Notes: generated by a model not told the origin, from the sequence alone. DNA of 64,000 bases from Nocardioides sp. WS12 (GCF_014108865.1 NZ_CP053928.1:4650001-4714000); one strand, 5' to 3'; shown: positions 8,054 through 17,460, numbered from the stretch's first letter. A program made the numbers and translations.

Positions 8054-9307
8054 TCACTGATTGTTGATGGCCGAGGTGCACGCGTTGTCGAACGCGGTGG
8101 CCTCGCCCGGGTCGACCTTGCCCTGCCCGATCAGGCCACCTGCTGTGCTGTCGTAGGCGGCGTACTCGCCGGTGGAGTTGTTGACGAGGCAGAACAGGAC
8201 GCCCGGTTGCATCGTGAGCCGGAAGTAGTTGTGCAGCCCGTGGCCCGGCTCGAACGGTGCGAGGTCGCCGTCCTCCATGAGGCCCTCCACAGCGAACATG
8301 TCGATCGGATAGTCCTCGCCGCTGGCGTAGAGGCGTGCCAGGTCCGCACCGAAAGCAACGGCAGCATCACCGGTGGCGGTCGTGACCGTCGCCGACTCCT
8401 CGCTCTCGACCGGAGCGCCGGAACTCCCCTCGGGCGGCAGCAATCCGACGGCGAAGTCTTCCTCGGCGCACCCGCCTCCGACCGCGTCCGGAGCCTCGTT
8501 GAGCGAGGCCCACACGATGTCGGCCACCGCACTGGTCGGCGCGGTGATCGTGACCTGATGGTTGCCGAAGGGCCTGTCGTACCGGTAGAGGCGGTCATCG
8601 AGTTGCTCGCCGACCCCCTCGTCGAGGGCGCCCGACACCGCACAGACGGAGTAGCCGCTCCGGTCGCCCCGGTGGCCAACGCCCCAGAAGGCCGGGACGT
8701 CATAGCCGATCCCGTTGCGCTCGAACGACACCCATAGGCCTCCGTCGATCACCGGCTGCCCGTCGTGCCGGGCGGTGGCAAGGATCTGGCGCGTGAGGTC
8801 GCGGTCGGTCGAGGTCACGACAAACGCCCAATCATCGAGGTACACATAACTGGTCCAGTACGCGGCCCCACCGGCCGGCCGCCGCACCACCACGCCCGCA
8901 GCATCCCGGGGCTCGAAGATCGCGCGCTCCTCGAAGAGCGTGCCGGTGCCGTCCGCACACGGATCCTCGTCCGGCCCCGCAAAGACGGTGTCGCCGTCGT
9001 TGCAGTCGTACGCCTTCCAGTCGGGCGGGATCGAAGCGCGGAGGTCACCCTCCGAGATCGTCTGCCAGGCACCCGACGGCGTCTCGGTCGCGTCCTCGGC
9101 GATGTCCGGGTTCCCACCGTCGCGCGCCACGAGCGCCACGGCGGACACCGCTACGACGAGGGTAGTCGCGACTCCCCCCACGGCGATCCGGCGCTGGCGT
9201 CGTACCCGATGACGACGGCGCGCCCCGGCGGCCAGGCGACCAGCGTCCGGCGCGTCCTCGGCGACGACGGCGAGCGTCGCGCCCACCTGCTCCTCGAAGT
9301 CACTCAT
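8054..9307 (-). CDS. Membrane protein next to SigE-type sigma factor (possible anti-sigma)
   Basis: 417 residues. The N-terminus (about 1-35) is cytoplasmic and Arg-rich, followed by one transmembrane helix (VGGVATTLVVAVSAVALVA) and a large outer domain of about 340 residues with several cysteines. It overlaps the sigma factor stop by 8 bp (ATGAGTGA), the usual arrangement for a sigma factor and its membrane regulator. I see no zinc anti-sigma HxxxCxxC motif, so the anti-sigma role is inferred from topology and position only. A GTG at 9316 is an alternative start. Confidence 0.7.
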   Translation of the reverse strand: MSDFEEQVGATLAVVAEDAPDAGRLAAGARRRHRVRRQRRIAVGGVATTLVVAVSAVALVARDGGNPDIAEDATETPSGAWQTISEGDLRASIPPDWKAYDCNDGDTVFAGPDEDPCADGTGTLFEERAIFEPRDAAGVVVRRPAGGAAYWTSYVYLDDWAFVVTSTDRDLTRQILATARHDGQPVIDGGLWVSFERNGIGYDVPAFWGVGHRGDRSGYSVCAVSGALDEGVGEQLDDRLYRYDRPFGNHQVTITAPTSAVADIVWASLNEAPDAVGGGCAEEDFAVGLLPPEGSSGAPVESEESATVTTATGDAAVAFGADLARLYASGEDYPIDMFAVEGLMEDGDLAPFEPGHGLHNYFRLTMQPGVLFCLVNNSTGEYAAYDSTAGGLIGQGKVDPGEATAFDNACTSAINNQ

Positions 9308-9845
9308 CGCGCTCACCCATGTCCTGGTCGTTCAGATGGCCCAGTTCGGTCCTGAGTACGGCGATCCCGCGGGACACCCGTGAGCGGACGGAGCCCTCGC
9401 GGACCCCGGTCAACGCTGCGATCTCGTCGTACTCGAGTTGTTCGTAGAAGCGCAGGACGACGGCCGTCCGCTGCGCCTCGGGAAGCGCCTGGCAGGCCGC
9501 CCAGATCCGCGCCCGTTCGTCGTGCCCCGGACCCTCGCCCGGACCGGCGACGACCTCGCTGCCGCCGACGAACTCCGACGGCGACTCGCGTCGCCGGAAC
9601 TTCCGCCACCACGAGGTGTGCGCGTTGACCACCATCCGACGCACGTAGGCGTCGAGGTTCTCGACCCGAGCGATCCGCTCCCAACGAGGCAGCGCACGCG
9701 ACAGGGCGTCCTGGACGACGTCCTCCGCATCGGCGGCGTTGCCGGTCAACACGTAGGCGAGACGCAACAACGCCGGGCCACGCGCCGCGACCCAGTCATC
9801 GAAGGTCGGGGCGAGCACCGCGGGGTCCGCCCCGTTCGACTCCAT
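9300..9845 (-). CDS. SigE family (ECF-type) RNA polymerase sigma factor
   Basis: 181 residues with sigma region 2 (RLAYVLTGNAADAEDVVQDALSRALPRW) and region 4 (LPEAQRTAVVLRFYEQLEYDEIAALTGV then a recognition helix ending SVRSRVSRGIAVLR). Region 3 is absent, as in ECF factors. The form matches the actinobacterial SigE (SigE-family, about 170-180 aa) group. The ATG at 9845 was used; nearby GTG codons at 9848 and 9857 are possible because a GGAGG lies just upstream of them. It is first in a three-gene set with the membrane protein and the nucleotidyltransferase. Confidence 0.88.
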   Translation of the reverse strand: MESNGADPAVLAPTFDDWVAARGPALLRLAYVLTGNAADAEDVVQDALSRALPRWERIARVENLDAYVRRMVVNAHTSWWRKFRRRESPSEFVGGSEVVAGPGEGPGHDERARIWAACQALPEAQRTAVVLRFYEQLEYDEIAALTGVREGSVRSRVSRGIAVLRTELGHLNDQDMGERDE

Positions 9846-9914
9846 CACTGCTTCCACACCCCTCCAACGCTGCAAGTCCCGATCCTGTTGCGAGTCTGCT
9901 GCAAGGATTCCTTC

Positions 9915-10583
9915 ATGGAGTGGATCGACCTGCTGCAAACGACAACTGATCGGTTCGCCGAGGTGCTGGAGTACGGCGACCTGGCGGCGCCCGTGCCCGA
10001 CTGCCCCGGATGGACGCTGACCGAACTCGGCGAGCACACCCGGTGGGTGCACGCGTGGGCGGCCAACGCCGTCACCGCCGGCAATCCCGACGGCGCCACG
10101 GACCCCGTCGGGACCGACCGGGCGTCGCTCGTCGCCGGCTACCGGGCAGCGGCCGGCACCCTGCTCGACGCGCTGCGACGGACGGCTCCCGACGAGCACG
10201 TGTGGACCTTCGGCCCCGAGCCGATGAGCGCGTTCTGGCGACGCCGCCAGACCCAGGAAGTCACCATCCACCTGTACGACGCCCTCGCGTCCCAGGGACG
10301 CGCAGCCGAGTGGGTGGTCACGCCCGAGCTCGGCTGGGACGGCGTCGACGAGGTGGCGACCCTGTTCTACCCGCGCCAGATCAAGCTCGGCCGGACCGAG
10401 CCCCTGCAGGGCACCGTGCGGCTCGTCGCGACCGACCTCGACCAGTCACTCGACCTCGGCGACACCGACCCCGTCGTCGAACTCGCCGCGCCCGCAGCCG
10501 ATCTGCTGCTGATGCTCTGGGGCCGTCGGCCGGTCGAAGGCCCGGCCGCCGACGTACTGGCGACGGCAGCCGTCGTTCCCTAG
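9915..10583 (+). CDS. Maleylpyruvate isomerase family mycothiol-dependent enzyme (DinB-like)
   Basis: 222 residues. The N-terminus (LLQTTTDRFAEVLEYGDLAAPVPDCPGWTLTELGEHTRWVH) has the CPGWTxxELxxH pattern of the MDMPI/TIGR03083 family. The last third resembles the MDMPI C-terminal domain. Family members with known function use mycothiol as thiol cofactor; most are of unknown substrate. AAGGA stands about 7 nt before the ATG. It is divergent from the sigma factor gene with 69 bp between them, and convergent with the next gene. Confidence 0.82.
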   Translation: MEWIDLLQTTTDRFAEVLEYGDLAAPVPDCPGWTLTELGEHTRWVHAWAANAVTAGNPDGATDPVGTDRASLVAGYRAAAGTLLDALRRTAPDEHVWTFGPEPMSAFWRRRQTQEVTIHLYDALASQGRAAEWVVTPELGWDGVDEVATLFYPRQIKLGRTEPLQGTVRLVATDLDQSLDLGDTDPVVELAAPAADLLLMLWGRRPVEGPAADVLATAAVVP

Positions 10584-10584
10584 G

Positions 10585-11265
10585 TCATTCAGCGACGAAG
10601 CGCGCGTCCACCTGCGCGGACACCTCGATGTCCTCGGGCGAGAGCTCCAGCTCGCTGGCCCCGGCGGAGTCCTTGGCCATGCCGGCCATCCGCATGTACG
10701 GCGCCGAACCGCCGCCGTCCATGGGCGAGATGCCCATCGTGAGCATCCCGGCATCGGCCACCGCGACGGGTCGGACCTGTCCGAGGTCGAGCGCGTCGGC
10801 GTACTCCTGGGCGCGGCGCGCGGCGTCCTGGACCGCGCGGGTGCGGACGGCCTTCTCGAGGTCCTGCCGGTTGTTCTCGGTGAGCGCCCACACGACGCCG
10901 TCGAGGCTGAAACCGGCCGTCTCGGTGACGTGACGGCCGACCCAGTCGGTGAGCTTCGTGAAGTCCTGGAACTTCACCTCGAGGCTGATGCTCGCGTGGT
11001 GGACGAGGGGCAGTTGCTTGCCGTCCTGGTTCCACGGGCGGTTCGCCCACGTGCGGATGTGCTTGGTCGCCCACCAGGTGACCGGACCGTGCTCGGGGTT
11101 GTGCAGCACCTGGATCGACTTCTTCACCGCATCGAGGTCGCTGACGACGCGGTTGTAGACGGGCTTGAGGGCCGGCCCCTCGAAGCCGAGAGTGGCCATC
11201 ACGGTGCCCCGCTCAGGGCTCTGGAAGGCAGTGTGCGAACCGCGGACGGTGAACTCGGTGGGCAT
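10585..11265 (-). CDS. SIMPL (DUF541) domain protein
   Basis: 226 residues that fit the SIMPL/DUF541 family: an N-terminal strand set (TEFTVRGSHTAFQSPERGTV), a central VEVSL-like block (HHASISLEVKFQDFTKL) and a C-terminal helix with AVQDAARRAQEYADALDL, then a beta tail. There is no signal peptide, so it is probably cytoplasmic, unlike many SIMPL proteins. Family function is poorly defined. Its stop is 1 bp from the stop of the convergent isomerase-like gene. Confidence 0.75.
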   Translation of the reverse strand: MPTEFTVRGSHTAFQSPERGTVMATLGFEGPALKPVYNRVVSDLDAVKKSIQVLHNPEHGPVTWWATKHIRTWANRPWNQDGKQLPLVHHASISLEVKFQDFTKLTDWVGRHVTETAGFSLDGVVWALTENNRQDLEKAVRTRAVQDAARRAQEYADALDLGQVRPVAVADAGMLTMGISPMDGGGSAPYMRMAGMAKDSAGASELELSPEDIEVSAQVDARFVAE

Positions 11266-11289
11266 GCGCCCACCCTAGACACGCACCGG

Positions 11290-11889
11290 TCAGGCGCGGC
11301 GGGTTTCGAGCACCCGGAAACCCTTGGCGCTGGCGATCCGGGTGGTCGGGAAGCCCTGCTCGCCGAGCCAGCGCTGCAACGAGTCGGCGCCGAGGTTCTT
11401 GCCGACCACCATCACCGCGCGACCGTCCGGCGCCAGTCGCGGCAACCAGGTCAACAACAGTTCGTGCAGCGCTTCCTTGCCGATCCGGATGGGCGGGTTG
11501 GACCAGATCTCGTCGAACTCCGCCCCGGCCGGAACCTCCTCCGGCACCGACGCCGTGAAGCGGTCGGTGACGCCGAGCGACGCGGCGTTCTCGTTGGCCA
11601 GCAGGACCGCGCGCTGGTTGACGTCGACGGCCGTGACCACCGCGTCCGGCACCGCCGCCGCGACGGCGAGGCCGATGACGCCGTACCCACATCCGAGGTC
11701 GAGGATCCGTCCACCCTTCGGGGGTTCGGTCTCGCGGAACAGGATCGACGTACCGCTGTCGAGGCGGCCGCGCGCGAAGACGCCCGAACCGCTCTGGAGC
11801 TGGAGTTCGAGCCCCCAGACGGCCGCGTACGCCGTCTCGCGCTGGAAGGGCACCGACGGGTCGGCGGTGAAGTAGTGCTCGTCGCTCAT
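11290..11889 (-). CDS. Class I SAM-dependent methyltransferase (RsmC/RlmG-like)
   Basis: 199 residues with the SAM-binding motif I LDLGCGYGVIGLA (about 64-76), motif II VTAVDVN and the catalytic NPPI tetrad (SNPPIRIG) typical of N-methylating enzymes acting on rRNA bases such as guanine N2. The layout matches the MTS domain of small and large subunit rRNA methyltransferases. It overlaps the truA stop by ATGA, so the two RNA-modification genes are likely co-translated. Exact rRNA target unknown. Confidence 0.82.
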   Translation of the reverse strand: MSDEHYFTADPSVPFQRETAYAAVWGLELQLQSGSGVFARGRLDSGTSILFRETEPPKGGRILDLGCGYGVIGLAVAAAVPDAVVTAVDVNQRAVLLANENAASLGVTDRFTASVPEEVPAGAEFDEIWSNPPIRIGKEALHELLLTWLPRLAPDGRAVMVVGKNLGADSLQRWLGEQGFPTTRIASAKGFRVLETRRA

Positions 11890-12719
11890 GCAGGTGCCTC
11901 GGTGGAAGTACGGCGGGCGGCGGTCTGCTGGGCCCGGACTGCGAGTTCGGCGTCCTCGGGATACCGGACCTCTTCGAGGGTCAGCCCGTGCGCGGGTACG
12001 ACGGTGACGCCCTGGTCCCGCTGCTTGCCGGTCAGCACCCCGGTCGCCCAGGCGACCGACCGGCGTCCCTCGCCGACGGCGACCACGCACCCGACGAGTG
12101 CGCGCACCATCGAGTGACAGAAGGCGTCGGCCTGCACGTGGCCGACCAGGATCCCGCTGTCGTCCCGGCGCCAGTCGAACTCGAGCAACGTGCGGATCGT
12201 GGTCGCGCCCTCGCGCTTCTTGCAGAACGCGGCGAAGTCGTGGAGGCCGATGAGGGTGGCCGCAGCCTCGTTCATGGCGTCACCGTCGAGGTGCCTTCCC
12301 CAGCGCAGCACCTCACGGCGGCGCAACGGGTCGATCAGGGCGGGCGCATCGGCGATCCGGTAGGCGTAGCGCCGCCAGAGCGCGGAGTAACGCGCGTCGA
12401 AGCCTTCCGCCGCCGGACCGATGTGGTGGACGCGGACGTCGCGATCGAGCACGCCGTTGACGCGGCGACCGAGGCGATAGAGCTGGTCAGCCGCGACCGC
12501 CACCGAGTCATCGGGAACGTCGACATGGGCGACCTGGGCACGCGCGTGCACGCCCGCGTCGGTTCGCCCGGCGACGGTCACGGTCAGCGAGCCCTCAGGG
12601 ATGCGCAGGACCGTCGTCAGAGCCGAGGTCAGGTCTTCCTGCACCGTCCGCAGCCCCGGCTGGGTGGCCCACCCCCGGAATTCGGTGCCGTCATAGGCAA
12701 GATCGATCCGCAACCGCAC
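11886..12719 (-). CDS. truA: tRNA pseudouridine(38-40) synthase TruA
   Basis: 277 residues. It converts uridines 38-40 of the anticodon stem to pseudouridine. The catalytic Asp lies in AGRTDAGVHARAQV (about residues 53-66), and the family's FCHSMVRALVG block occurs in the C-terminal half. Length is normal for the family. The GTG at 12719 was chosen because the reading VRLRIDLAYDGTEFRGW starts exactly where TruA proteins do and a TACGAT box lies 6 nt upstream. A longer frame upstream overlaps the neighbouring kinase. Confidence 0.95.
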   Translation of the reverse strand: MRLRIDLAYDGTEFRGWATQPGLRTVQEDLTSALTTVLRIPEGSLTVTVAGRTDAGVHARAQVAHVDVPDDSVAVAADQLYRLGRRVNGVLDRDVRVHHIGPAAEGFDARYSALWRRYAYRIADAPALIDPLRRREVLRWGRHLDGDAMNEAAATLIGLHDFAAFCKKREGATTIRTLLEFDWRRDDSGILVGHVQADAFCHSMVRALVGCVVAVGEGRRSVAWATGVLTGKQRDQGVTVVPAHGLTLEEVRYPEDAELAVRAQQTAARRTSTEAPA

Positions 12720-12725
12720 GCGTGA

Positions 12726-12731
12726 ATCGTA
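12726..12731 (-). promoter_or_regulatory. Probable -10 box TACGAT for leaderless truA
   Basis: On the minus strand TACGAT is followed by 6 nt and then the truA GTG at 12719. It lies in the 17-bp gap after the kinase gene stop. Confidence 0.45.
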
Positions 12732-12736
12732 GAGCC

Positions 12737-13663
12737 CTAGCCGAGTTCTGCACGGGTCGGCGGGTCCGCACCCACCCGACCGACGGTGATCGCCGCTGCC
12801 TTGGCGGCGTACTCCAGCGCAGCGATCCACTCCTCCGCCTCCAGCGCCGCGATCCGGTCGGCGCCACCGACGCCGAGCAACGACCAGAGGTGGTCGATCA
12901 GTGCGGCGCCGAACGTGTCGCCCGCACCGATCGTGTCGACGACCTCGACCGTCTGGGCGTGGATGCCGCCGGTGCACCAGTCGCAGCCGCAGCGCGAGTG
13001 CCACGACGCGCCGCCGTCGCCGTGCGTCACGACGACCGCCGCCGCGCCGAGCTCGAGGAGCAGGGCCGCCGACTCCCCCGGGTCCTGGTCGGGCCACAGC
13101 GCCAGCAGGTCCTCGTCCGAGGCCTTCACCAGGTGGGCGAGCGCCGCCATCCGGGTCACGCCCGCGAGTACCTCGGGTCCGGTGCCGGTGATCGCGGGGC
13201 GGAGGTTGACGTCGTACGACACCGTGGTGGTGGTCCTGAGTTGCTCGACCAGCGCGAAGACGTCCGCAGCGCCGGGGTCGAGCAGCGGCGCCAGCGAGGT
13301 CACGTGCACCACGTGCGGCGCATCGGTCCCCTGGCCGGTCGGCACGTCAGGGGGCAACTGCCACCCCACCTCGAACGTGTACGACGCCGCGCCGGTCGCG
13401 TCGATGACGGCGTCCGCGCGCGGGGTGGATGCCAGGACGTGCGGGTCGGCGGCGAGGTCGACCCCCGCGGCGCGCAGGTGACCGTCGAGGAGTTCGCCGG
13501 CCCCATCGGCCGCGTAGGAGGTCGCGAGCCGCACCGGGCGCCCGAGCCTGGCCAGGGCGACAGCGACGTTGACCGCCGAACCTCCCGGCCGCTGCACGGG
13601 GTCGGTGCCCGTCGCCTGGACCACGTCGAGCACTGCTTCGCCGATCACCAGGGCTGTCGTCAC
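12737..13663 (-). CDS. PfkB family carbohydrate kinase
   Basis: 308 residues. Signature 1 (PGGSAVNVAVALARLG, about 25-40) and signature 2 (VDTIGAGDTFGAAL, near residue 245, with the catalytic Asp of GAGD) identify a PfkB/ribokinase-type sugar kinase. The GTG at 13663 gives the normal N-terminus TTALVIGEAVLD; a start 18 codons upstream adds an Arg-rich tail. Just before signature 2 there is an unusual cysteine cluster (CGCDWC). The sugar substrate (fructose, ribose or another) is unknown. It is followed after 17 bp by truA. Confidence 0.85.
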   Translation of the reverse strand: MTTALVIGEAVLDVVQATGTDPVQRPGGSAVNVAVALARLGRPVRLATSYAADGAGELLDGHLRAAGVDLAADPHVLASTPRADAVIDATGAASYTFEVGWQLPPDVPTGQGTDAPHVVHVTSLAPLLDPGAADVFALVEQLRTTTTVSYDVNLRPAITGTGPEVLAGVTRMAALAHLVKASDEDLLALWPDQDPGESAALLLELGAAAVVVTHGDGGASWHSRCGCDWCTGGIHAQTVEVVDTIGAGDTFGAALIDHLWSLLGVGGADRIAALEAEEWIAALEYAAKAAAITVGRVGADPPTRAELG

Positions 13664-13709
13664 GGCCCCACTGTGCCGTCGACGTCGCCGCGAGGGAAGA
13701 GGACTCGCC

Positions 13710-14171
13710 TCAGTCACTCGATGCGGTGCACTGACCGGGCTGAGTCGACGTGTACGCCGGCCGGACGCCGGGCGAGGTCAACGACGAGAACTCCACCACC
13801 TCGACGCACATCGCCGGTTCGTCGTCGTCCCCGACCGTGACGGTGAAGCCGTAGGCGTCCTCCGTGGGATCGTCATCCGCGACCTCCTGCCGGCTGATCA
13901 CCACCGGTCGACCGAGTCGGTCCTCGACCTCGACACGGATCCGGTCCTGGGTCACCCCGCCGAGCGAACCGTCCACCGCGGCGGCCGCGTCGATGGTCGC
14001 CCGGGACAACTCGTCCTCCGAGACCGAGAAGTGGTCGAAGGTGAGCCAGACGGCGATGATCAGGACGATCCAGATCGGTCCCGAGGTCCGCAGCGACGAC
14101 TCGGGCTTCAGCACGAGGGCGGCGAGCAGTACGAACAGGATCACCCAGGGCAGCCACAGCGGGAAGGTCAC
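13710..14171 (-). CDS. Hypothetical two-helix membrane protein
   Basis: 153 residues. Two hydrophobic segments at the N-terminus (WLPWVILFVLLAALVL and IWIVLIIAVWLTF) are followed by a soluble acidic domain of about 100 residues ending QPGQCTASSD. I do not recognise the family. The GTG at 14171 has GGAGAGGG about 8 nt upstream. It is divergent from xseA with 87 bp between them. Confidence 0.65.
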   Translation of the reverse strand: MTFPLWLPWVILFVLLAALVLKPESSLRTSGPIWIVLIIAVWLTFDHFSVSEDELSRATIDAAAAVDGSLGGVTQDRIRVEVEDRLGRPVVISRQEVADDDPTEDAYGFTVTVGDDDEPAMCVEVVEFSSLTSPGVRPAYTSTQPGQCTASSD

Positions 14172-14245
14172 ATGTCGACCCTCTCCAGCAGAGCGGTTTC
14201 CAAACGACGAGACGGCGCAGACGGACGCTTGTCGGCCCCATGAAA

Positions 14246-14251
14246 TAGGCT
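14246..14251 (+). promoter_or_regulatory. Probable -10 box TAGGCT for leaderless xseA
   Basis: TAGGCT is followed by 7 nt and the GTG start of xseA at 14259; no Shine-Dalgarno is visible. Confidence 0.45.
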
Positions 14252-14258
14252 CGCGGGC

Positions 14259-15491
14259 GTGACCCTGGAGACCTCGCTCGAGAAGCCGGCTCCAGTCCGG
14301 GCGATCGCGAACGCGATCTCGGGCTGGATCGACCGTCTCGGTGCCGTGTGGGTCGAGGGCCAGGTCACCCAGATCAGTCGCCGGCCGGGCCTGGCCACGG
14401 TCTTCCTCACGCTGCGCGACTCGGTCGCCGACATCTCCGTGCCCGTCACCTGTTCGCGGGTCCTGTTCGACGGGCTGGCGACGCCGGTGACCGAGGGCGC
14501 GAGCGTGGTCATCCACGCGAAGCCGACGTACTACGCCAACCGCGGCAGCATGTCCCTGCAGGCGCGCGACATCCGGATGGTGGGGCTCGGCGAGCTGCTC
14601 GCCCGCCTCGAACAGCGCCGCCAACTCCTCGCTGCCGAGGGCCTGTTCTCCACCGAACGCAAGCGCCGGTTGCCGACCCTGCCGGGGCGCGTCGGCCTGG
14701 TCACCGCGGCCAACTCCGCCGCCGAGCGCGACGTGGTCGAGAACGCCACCCGCCGCTGGCCCGCCGTGTCCTTCGAGATCGCCTACGCGTCGATGCAGGG
14801 CCACAAGTCGGCCGCCGAGGTGATTGACGCCGTACGACGCCTCGATGCCCACCCCGAGGTCGACGTGATCGTGATCGCGCGGGGCGGCGGTTCGGTCGAG
14901 GACCTGCTGCCCTTCTCCGACGAAGGCCTGATCCGCGTGGTTGCGGCCGCCCGCACACCGGTCGTGTCGGCGATCGGCCACGAGCCCGACTCACCGCTCC
15001 TGGACCTGGTCGCCGACCTCCGTGCCTCCACCCCCACCGATGCGGCCAAGCTGATCGTGCCGGACATGCTCCAGGAACGAAGCCGGGTGATCGAGGCCCG
15101 CTCACGCATCCGCCAGGCCGTGACGATGCGGCTGGACCGGGAGCAGGGACAACTCGACGCCCTCCGGTCGCGGCCCGTCCTCGCCGACCCGCGCACGCTT
15201 CTCGACGCACGAGCAGGTGAACTCGACGACTGGCGGGTCCGGATCCGCCGCCAGCTCGAGACCCGCCTCGACCGGGCCGCCGACGACATCGACCACCGGC
15301 GGGCGCGGGTCAAGTCGCTCTCGCCGCTCGCCACCCTGCAGCGGGGCTACGCCGTCCTCCAGGACGCCAACGGCCACGTCGTCACCTCGGCCGCGGACAT
15401 CGCCACCGGCGCCGCTCTCACGGTCCGCGTCGCCGACGGCCGGATCAACGCCACTGCCACCACGACCGAACTGATCGAGGAGAACCCGTGA
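14259..15491 (+). CDS. xseA: Exodeoxyribonuclease VII large subunit
   Basis: 410 residues. XseA with XseB forms exonuclease VII, which degrades single-stranded DNA from both ends. The N-terminal OB-fold ([22 protein letters not shown]...FLTLRD) is followed by the catalytic domain with [31 protein letters not shown] and [23 protein letters not shown], all family hallmarks. The C-terminus is a long helical region with [11 protein letters not shown]. It overlaps xseB by GTGA. Confidence 0.96.
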   Translation: MTLETSLEKPAPVRAIANAISGWIDRLGAVWVEGQVTQISRRPGLATVFLTLRDSVADISVPVTCSRVLFDGLATPVTEGASVVIHAKPTYYANRGSMSLQARDIRMVGLGELLARLEQRRQLLAAEGLFSTERKRRLPTLPGRVGLVTAANSAAERDVVENATRRWPAVSFEIAYASMQGHKSAAEVIDAVRRLDAHPEVDVIVIARGGGSVEDLLPFSDEGLIRVVAAARTPVVSAIGHEPDSPLLDLVADLRASTPTDAAKLIVPDMLQERSRVIEARSRIRQAVTMRLDREQGQLDALRSRPVLADPRTLLDARAGELDDWRVRIRRQLETRLDRAADDIDHRRARVKSLSPLATLQRGYAVLQDANGHVVTSAADIATGAALTVRVADGRINATATTTELIEENP

Positions 15492-15700
15492 GTGAGTTGA
15501 CTGACGAGACCCCGTCCTACGAGGACGCCCGGGCGGAACTGGTCGAGGTGGTCCGTCAGCTCGAGGCCGGCGGCACCACGCTCGAGGAGTCGCTCACGCT
15601 CTGGGAGCGCGGCGAGAAGCTCGCCACCATCTGCCAGGACTGGATCGACGGTGCCCGAGCCCGGCTGGACGCCGTACTCGAGGCTGCCGACGAGGACTGA
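15488..15700 (+). CDS. xseB: Exodeoxyribonuclease VII small subunit
   Basis: 70 residues, of normal length for XseB. The typical sequence [21 protein letters not shown] followed by [15 protein letters not shown] identifies it. It starts with GTG inside the xseA stop (GTGA overlap), consistent with stoichiometric synthesis of the two subunits. Confidence 0.95.
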   Translation: MSELTDETPSYEDARAELVEVVRQLEAGGTTLEESLTLWERGEKLATICQDWIDGARARLDAVLEAADED

Positions 15701-15703
15701 CCC

Positions 15704-16843
15704 TCAAGGAGTCGGGCTCCAGGACCAGACTTCGTTGCTCCGGTTGGCCTCGTTCGAATCGCGGTTCGCCTGCCCCGTGACCACGACGAGGGTGTCACCC
15801 GCCCACACGGCCGGACCCGGCTGCTTCGCCGCGTCGGATGGCCGCCCGATCCGCTGCCAGGTCCCCGCGCTGTCGTCGTACACGTAACCCTCGTTGGCCA
15901 TCAGTCGCCCCTCAGGCGCGTAGACGGCCCAGCCGCCGGAGCCCTCCTCCGGTGCAGCGGGGAGGTCCGACCACGTGCCCGTGCGTACGTCGAGGCGGCC
16001 GCCCCCCGGGACCTGACGGCCGTAGTCGCCGGGCGGGTCTCCGCCGCCGTTCGTCGTCATCAGGCTGAGGCTCACGACGCGGTCGCCTGCCGCGGACAGG
16101 ACCCAACCGCCCACCTGACCACTGGGGCCGAACTCTCGCCACTTCCCGTTCGGACCCAGCAGCGCAGCCTCGAGGTACGACGGGTTCGCACCGCCGCCCG
16201 GCTGGGCAACGAGATCGTGGGCGCCGAGCAACAACCCGTGCGGCGTACTCACGGCAACCCGGTCGTACGACGGTCCGAGCGGGTCGTCGGGCAGTGGGGT
16301 CCACTGGCCGGTGGCGGGGTCGTAGGCGAGGTCGGGCAGCACCTCGGTCTCGTCGCTGCCCCGAATGAGCACCAGGCGATCGCCGTCCGCGACGAGTTGG
16401 TTCCCCGGTTCGAGGTCCCGCGGGACGGTCTCCCACCGGTCGGCGCGGACGTCGTACGACAGCAGGGCCCGGTCGACATGCACGAAGAACAGGTCTCCGA
16501 CCAGGGCATGCGGGCTGTACGACGGCACCGGGATCGGAGCGTCGGCGATCCGCCGCCACTTCCGGGTGGCCGGGTCGAGCGCGGCGCCGTCGACGGCCGA
16601 CTCGTTGGGCTGGCCGCAGTCGGCGTTGGGTGGGCACTGGTCGCCGGTGTCGCCGCCGAGGGCGAGCACCTCAGCGCCGGTCCACGCCACAAGGGGGCCG
16701 TCCCGCTCGGCGAGCGGGAAGTCGGGCAACCGCTGCCAGTCGGACTGTGCACCCTGCTCCGACGACGGTGCGGAGTCCTCGTCGCCGCAGCCCGACAGCA
16801 CCACCAAGGTCAGGGCAAGGACGACAGGCAACAGGCGGCGCAT
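15704..16843 (-). CDS. Kelch-repeat lipoprotein
   Basis: 379 residues. A lipoprotein signal peptide ends in LVVLSGC (Cys about residue 19), so the protein is probably tethered outside the membrane. The mature part has kelch-like blades, each with a small GG/DG turn and a W (for example DWQRLPDFPLAERDGPLVAW, DPATRKWRRI, DPATGQWTPLPDDP, GTWSDLPAAPEEGS), predicting a beta-propeller. Ligand or enzymatic role unknown. Convergent with xseB, 3 bp between stops. Confidence 0.8.
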   Translation of the reverse strand: MRRLLPVVLALTLVVLSGCGDEDSAPSSEQGAQSDWQRLPDFPLAERDGPLVAWTGAEVLALGGDTGDQCPPNADCGQPNESAVDGAALDPATRKWRRIADAPIPVPSYSPHALVGDLFFVHVDRALLSYDVRADRWETVPRDLEPGNQLVADGDRLVLIRGSDETEVLPDLAYDPATGQWTPLPDDPLGPSYDRVAVSTPHGLLLGAHDLVAQPGGGANPSYLEAALLGPNGKWREFGPSGQVGGWVLSAAGDRVVSLSLMTTNGGGDPPGDYGRQVPGGGRLDVRTGTWSDLPAAPEEGSGGWAVYAPEGRLMANEGYVYDDSAGTWQRIGRPSDAAKQPGPAVWAGDTLVVVTGQANRDSNEANRSNEVWSWSPTP

Positions 16844-16878
16844 GGCCCTACGACGCTCTCACGGCGCCAGCGGTTCCG

Positions 16879-17460
16879 TCAGCCGATCGGCGCGGTGGTC
16901 AGGCTGTCGACGATGGCCTGGAGGTCCTTGGCCGGGGCCGACCCGAACACGATCAGGGAGTCGTCGCCGTACTCGGCAGCGAACGCGGTGTCGCCACCGT
17001 CGTCGGTGTAGCCCTTCCAGTCGCGCACGACGGGGGCGGACACGCTGGCCGGAACGGCATGGGCGTCGGCGACCTGGGTCTCCTCGTCCACCCACTTCGC
17101 CAGCAGGGCCGGGATCGTGGAGTCCTCCTGGCGCACCCCGACGAAGTCTCCGTCGTCGGTCAGCAGGCGGACCATGAAGACCGGGTCGTCGCCGGGAACG
17201 ATGTCAACGCCCGTCGCGATCCAGCCCTCGGGAAGGGTGGCGGGGTAGACCGGCGTGAGCCCGGCCTGCTGCGCCGACGCGATGGTCTCGGCGTAGTCGA
17301 TCGCCTCGGGCTTGATCTCGAGGTCGTGCCGGAAGGCGCCGGTGAAGTAGAGCAGCGCGCCAAGGCCGATCACGGTCACGACCAGCGAGGTCACCAGGCC
17401 GGCGGCCGATCGCTGGTAGCGGCCGGCCTTGCCGGTGGGCTCTGTCTTCGGGGTGCTCAT
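16879..17460 (-). CDS. DUF4245 membrane-anchored protein
   Basis: 193 residues. A short polar N-terminus and one transmembrane helix (SAAGLVTSLVVTVIGLGALL) precede an outer domain with the ATLPEGWIATGVDI and VRDWKGYTDDGGDTAFA blocks typical of the actinobacterial DUF4245 family. Function unknown. It lies near xseAB and glpX, a common actinobacterial neighbourhood as I recall it. Confidence 0.8.
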   Translation of the reverse strand: MSTPKTEPTGKAGRYQRSAAGLVTSLVVTVIGLGALLYFTGAFRHDLEIKPEAIDYAETIASAQQAGLTPVYPATLPEGWIATGVDIVPGDDPVFMVRLLTDDGDFVGVRQEDSTIPALLAKWVDEETQVADAHAVPASVSAPVVRDWKGYTDDGGDTAFAAEYGDDSLIVFGSAPAKDLQAIVDSLTTAPIG

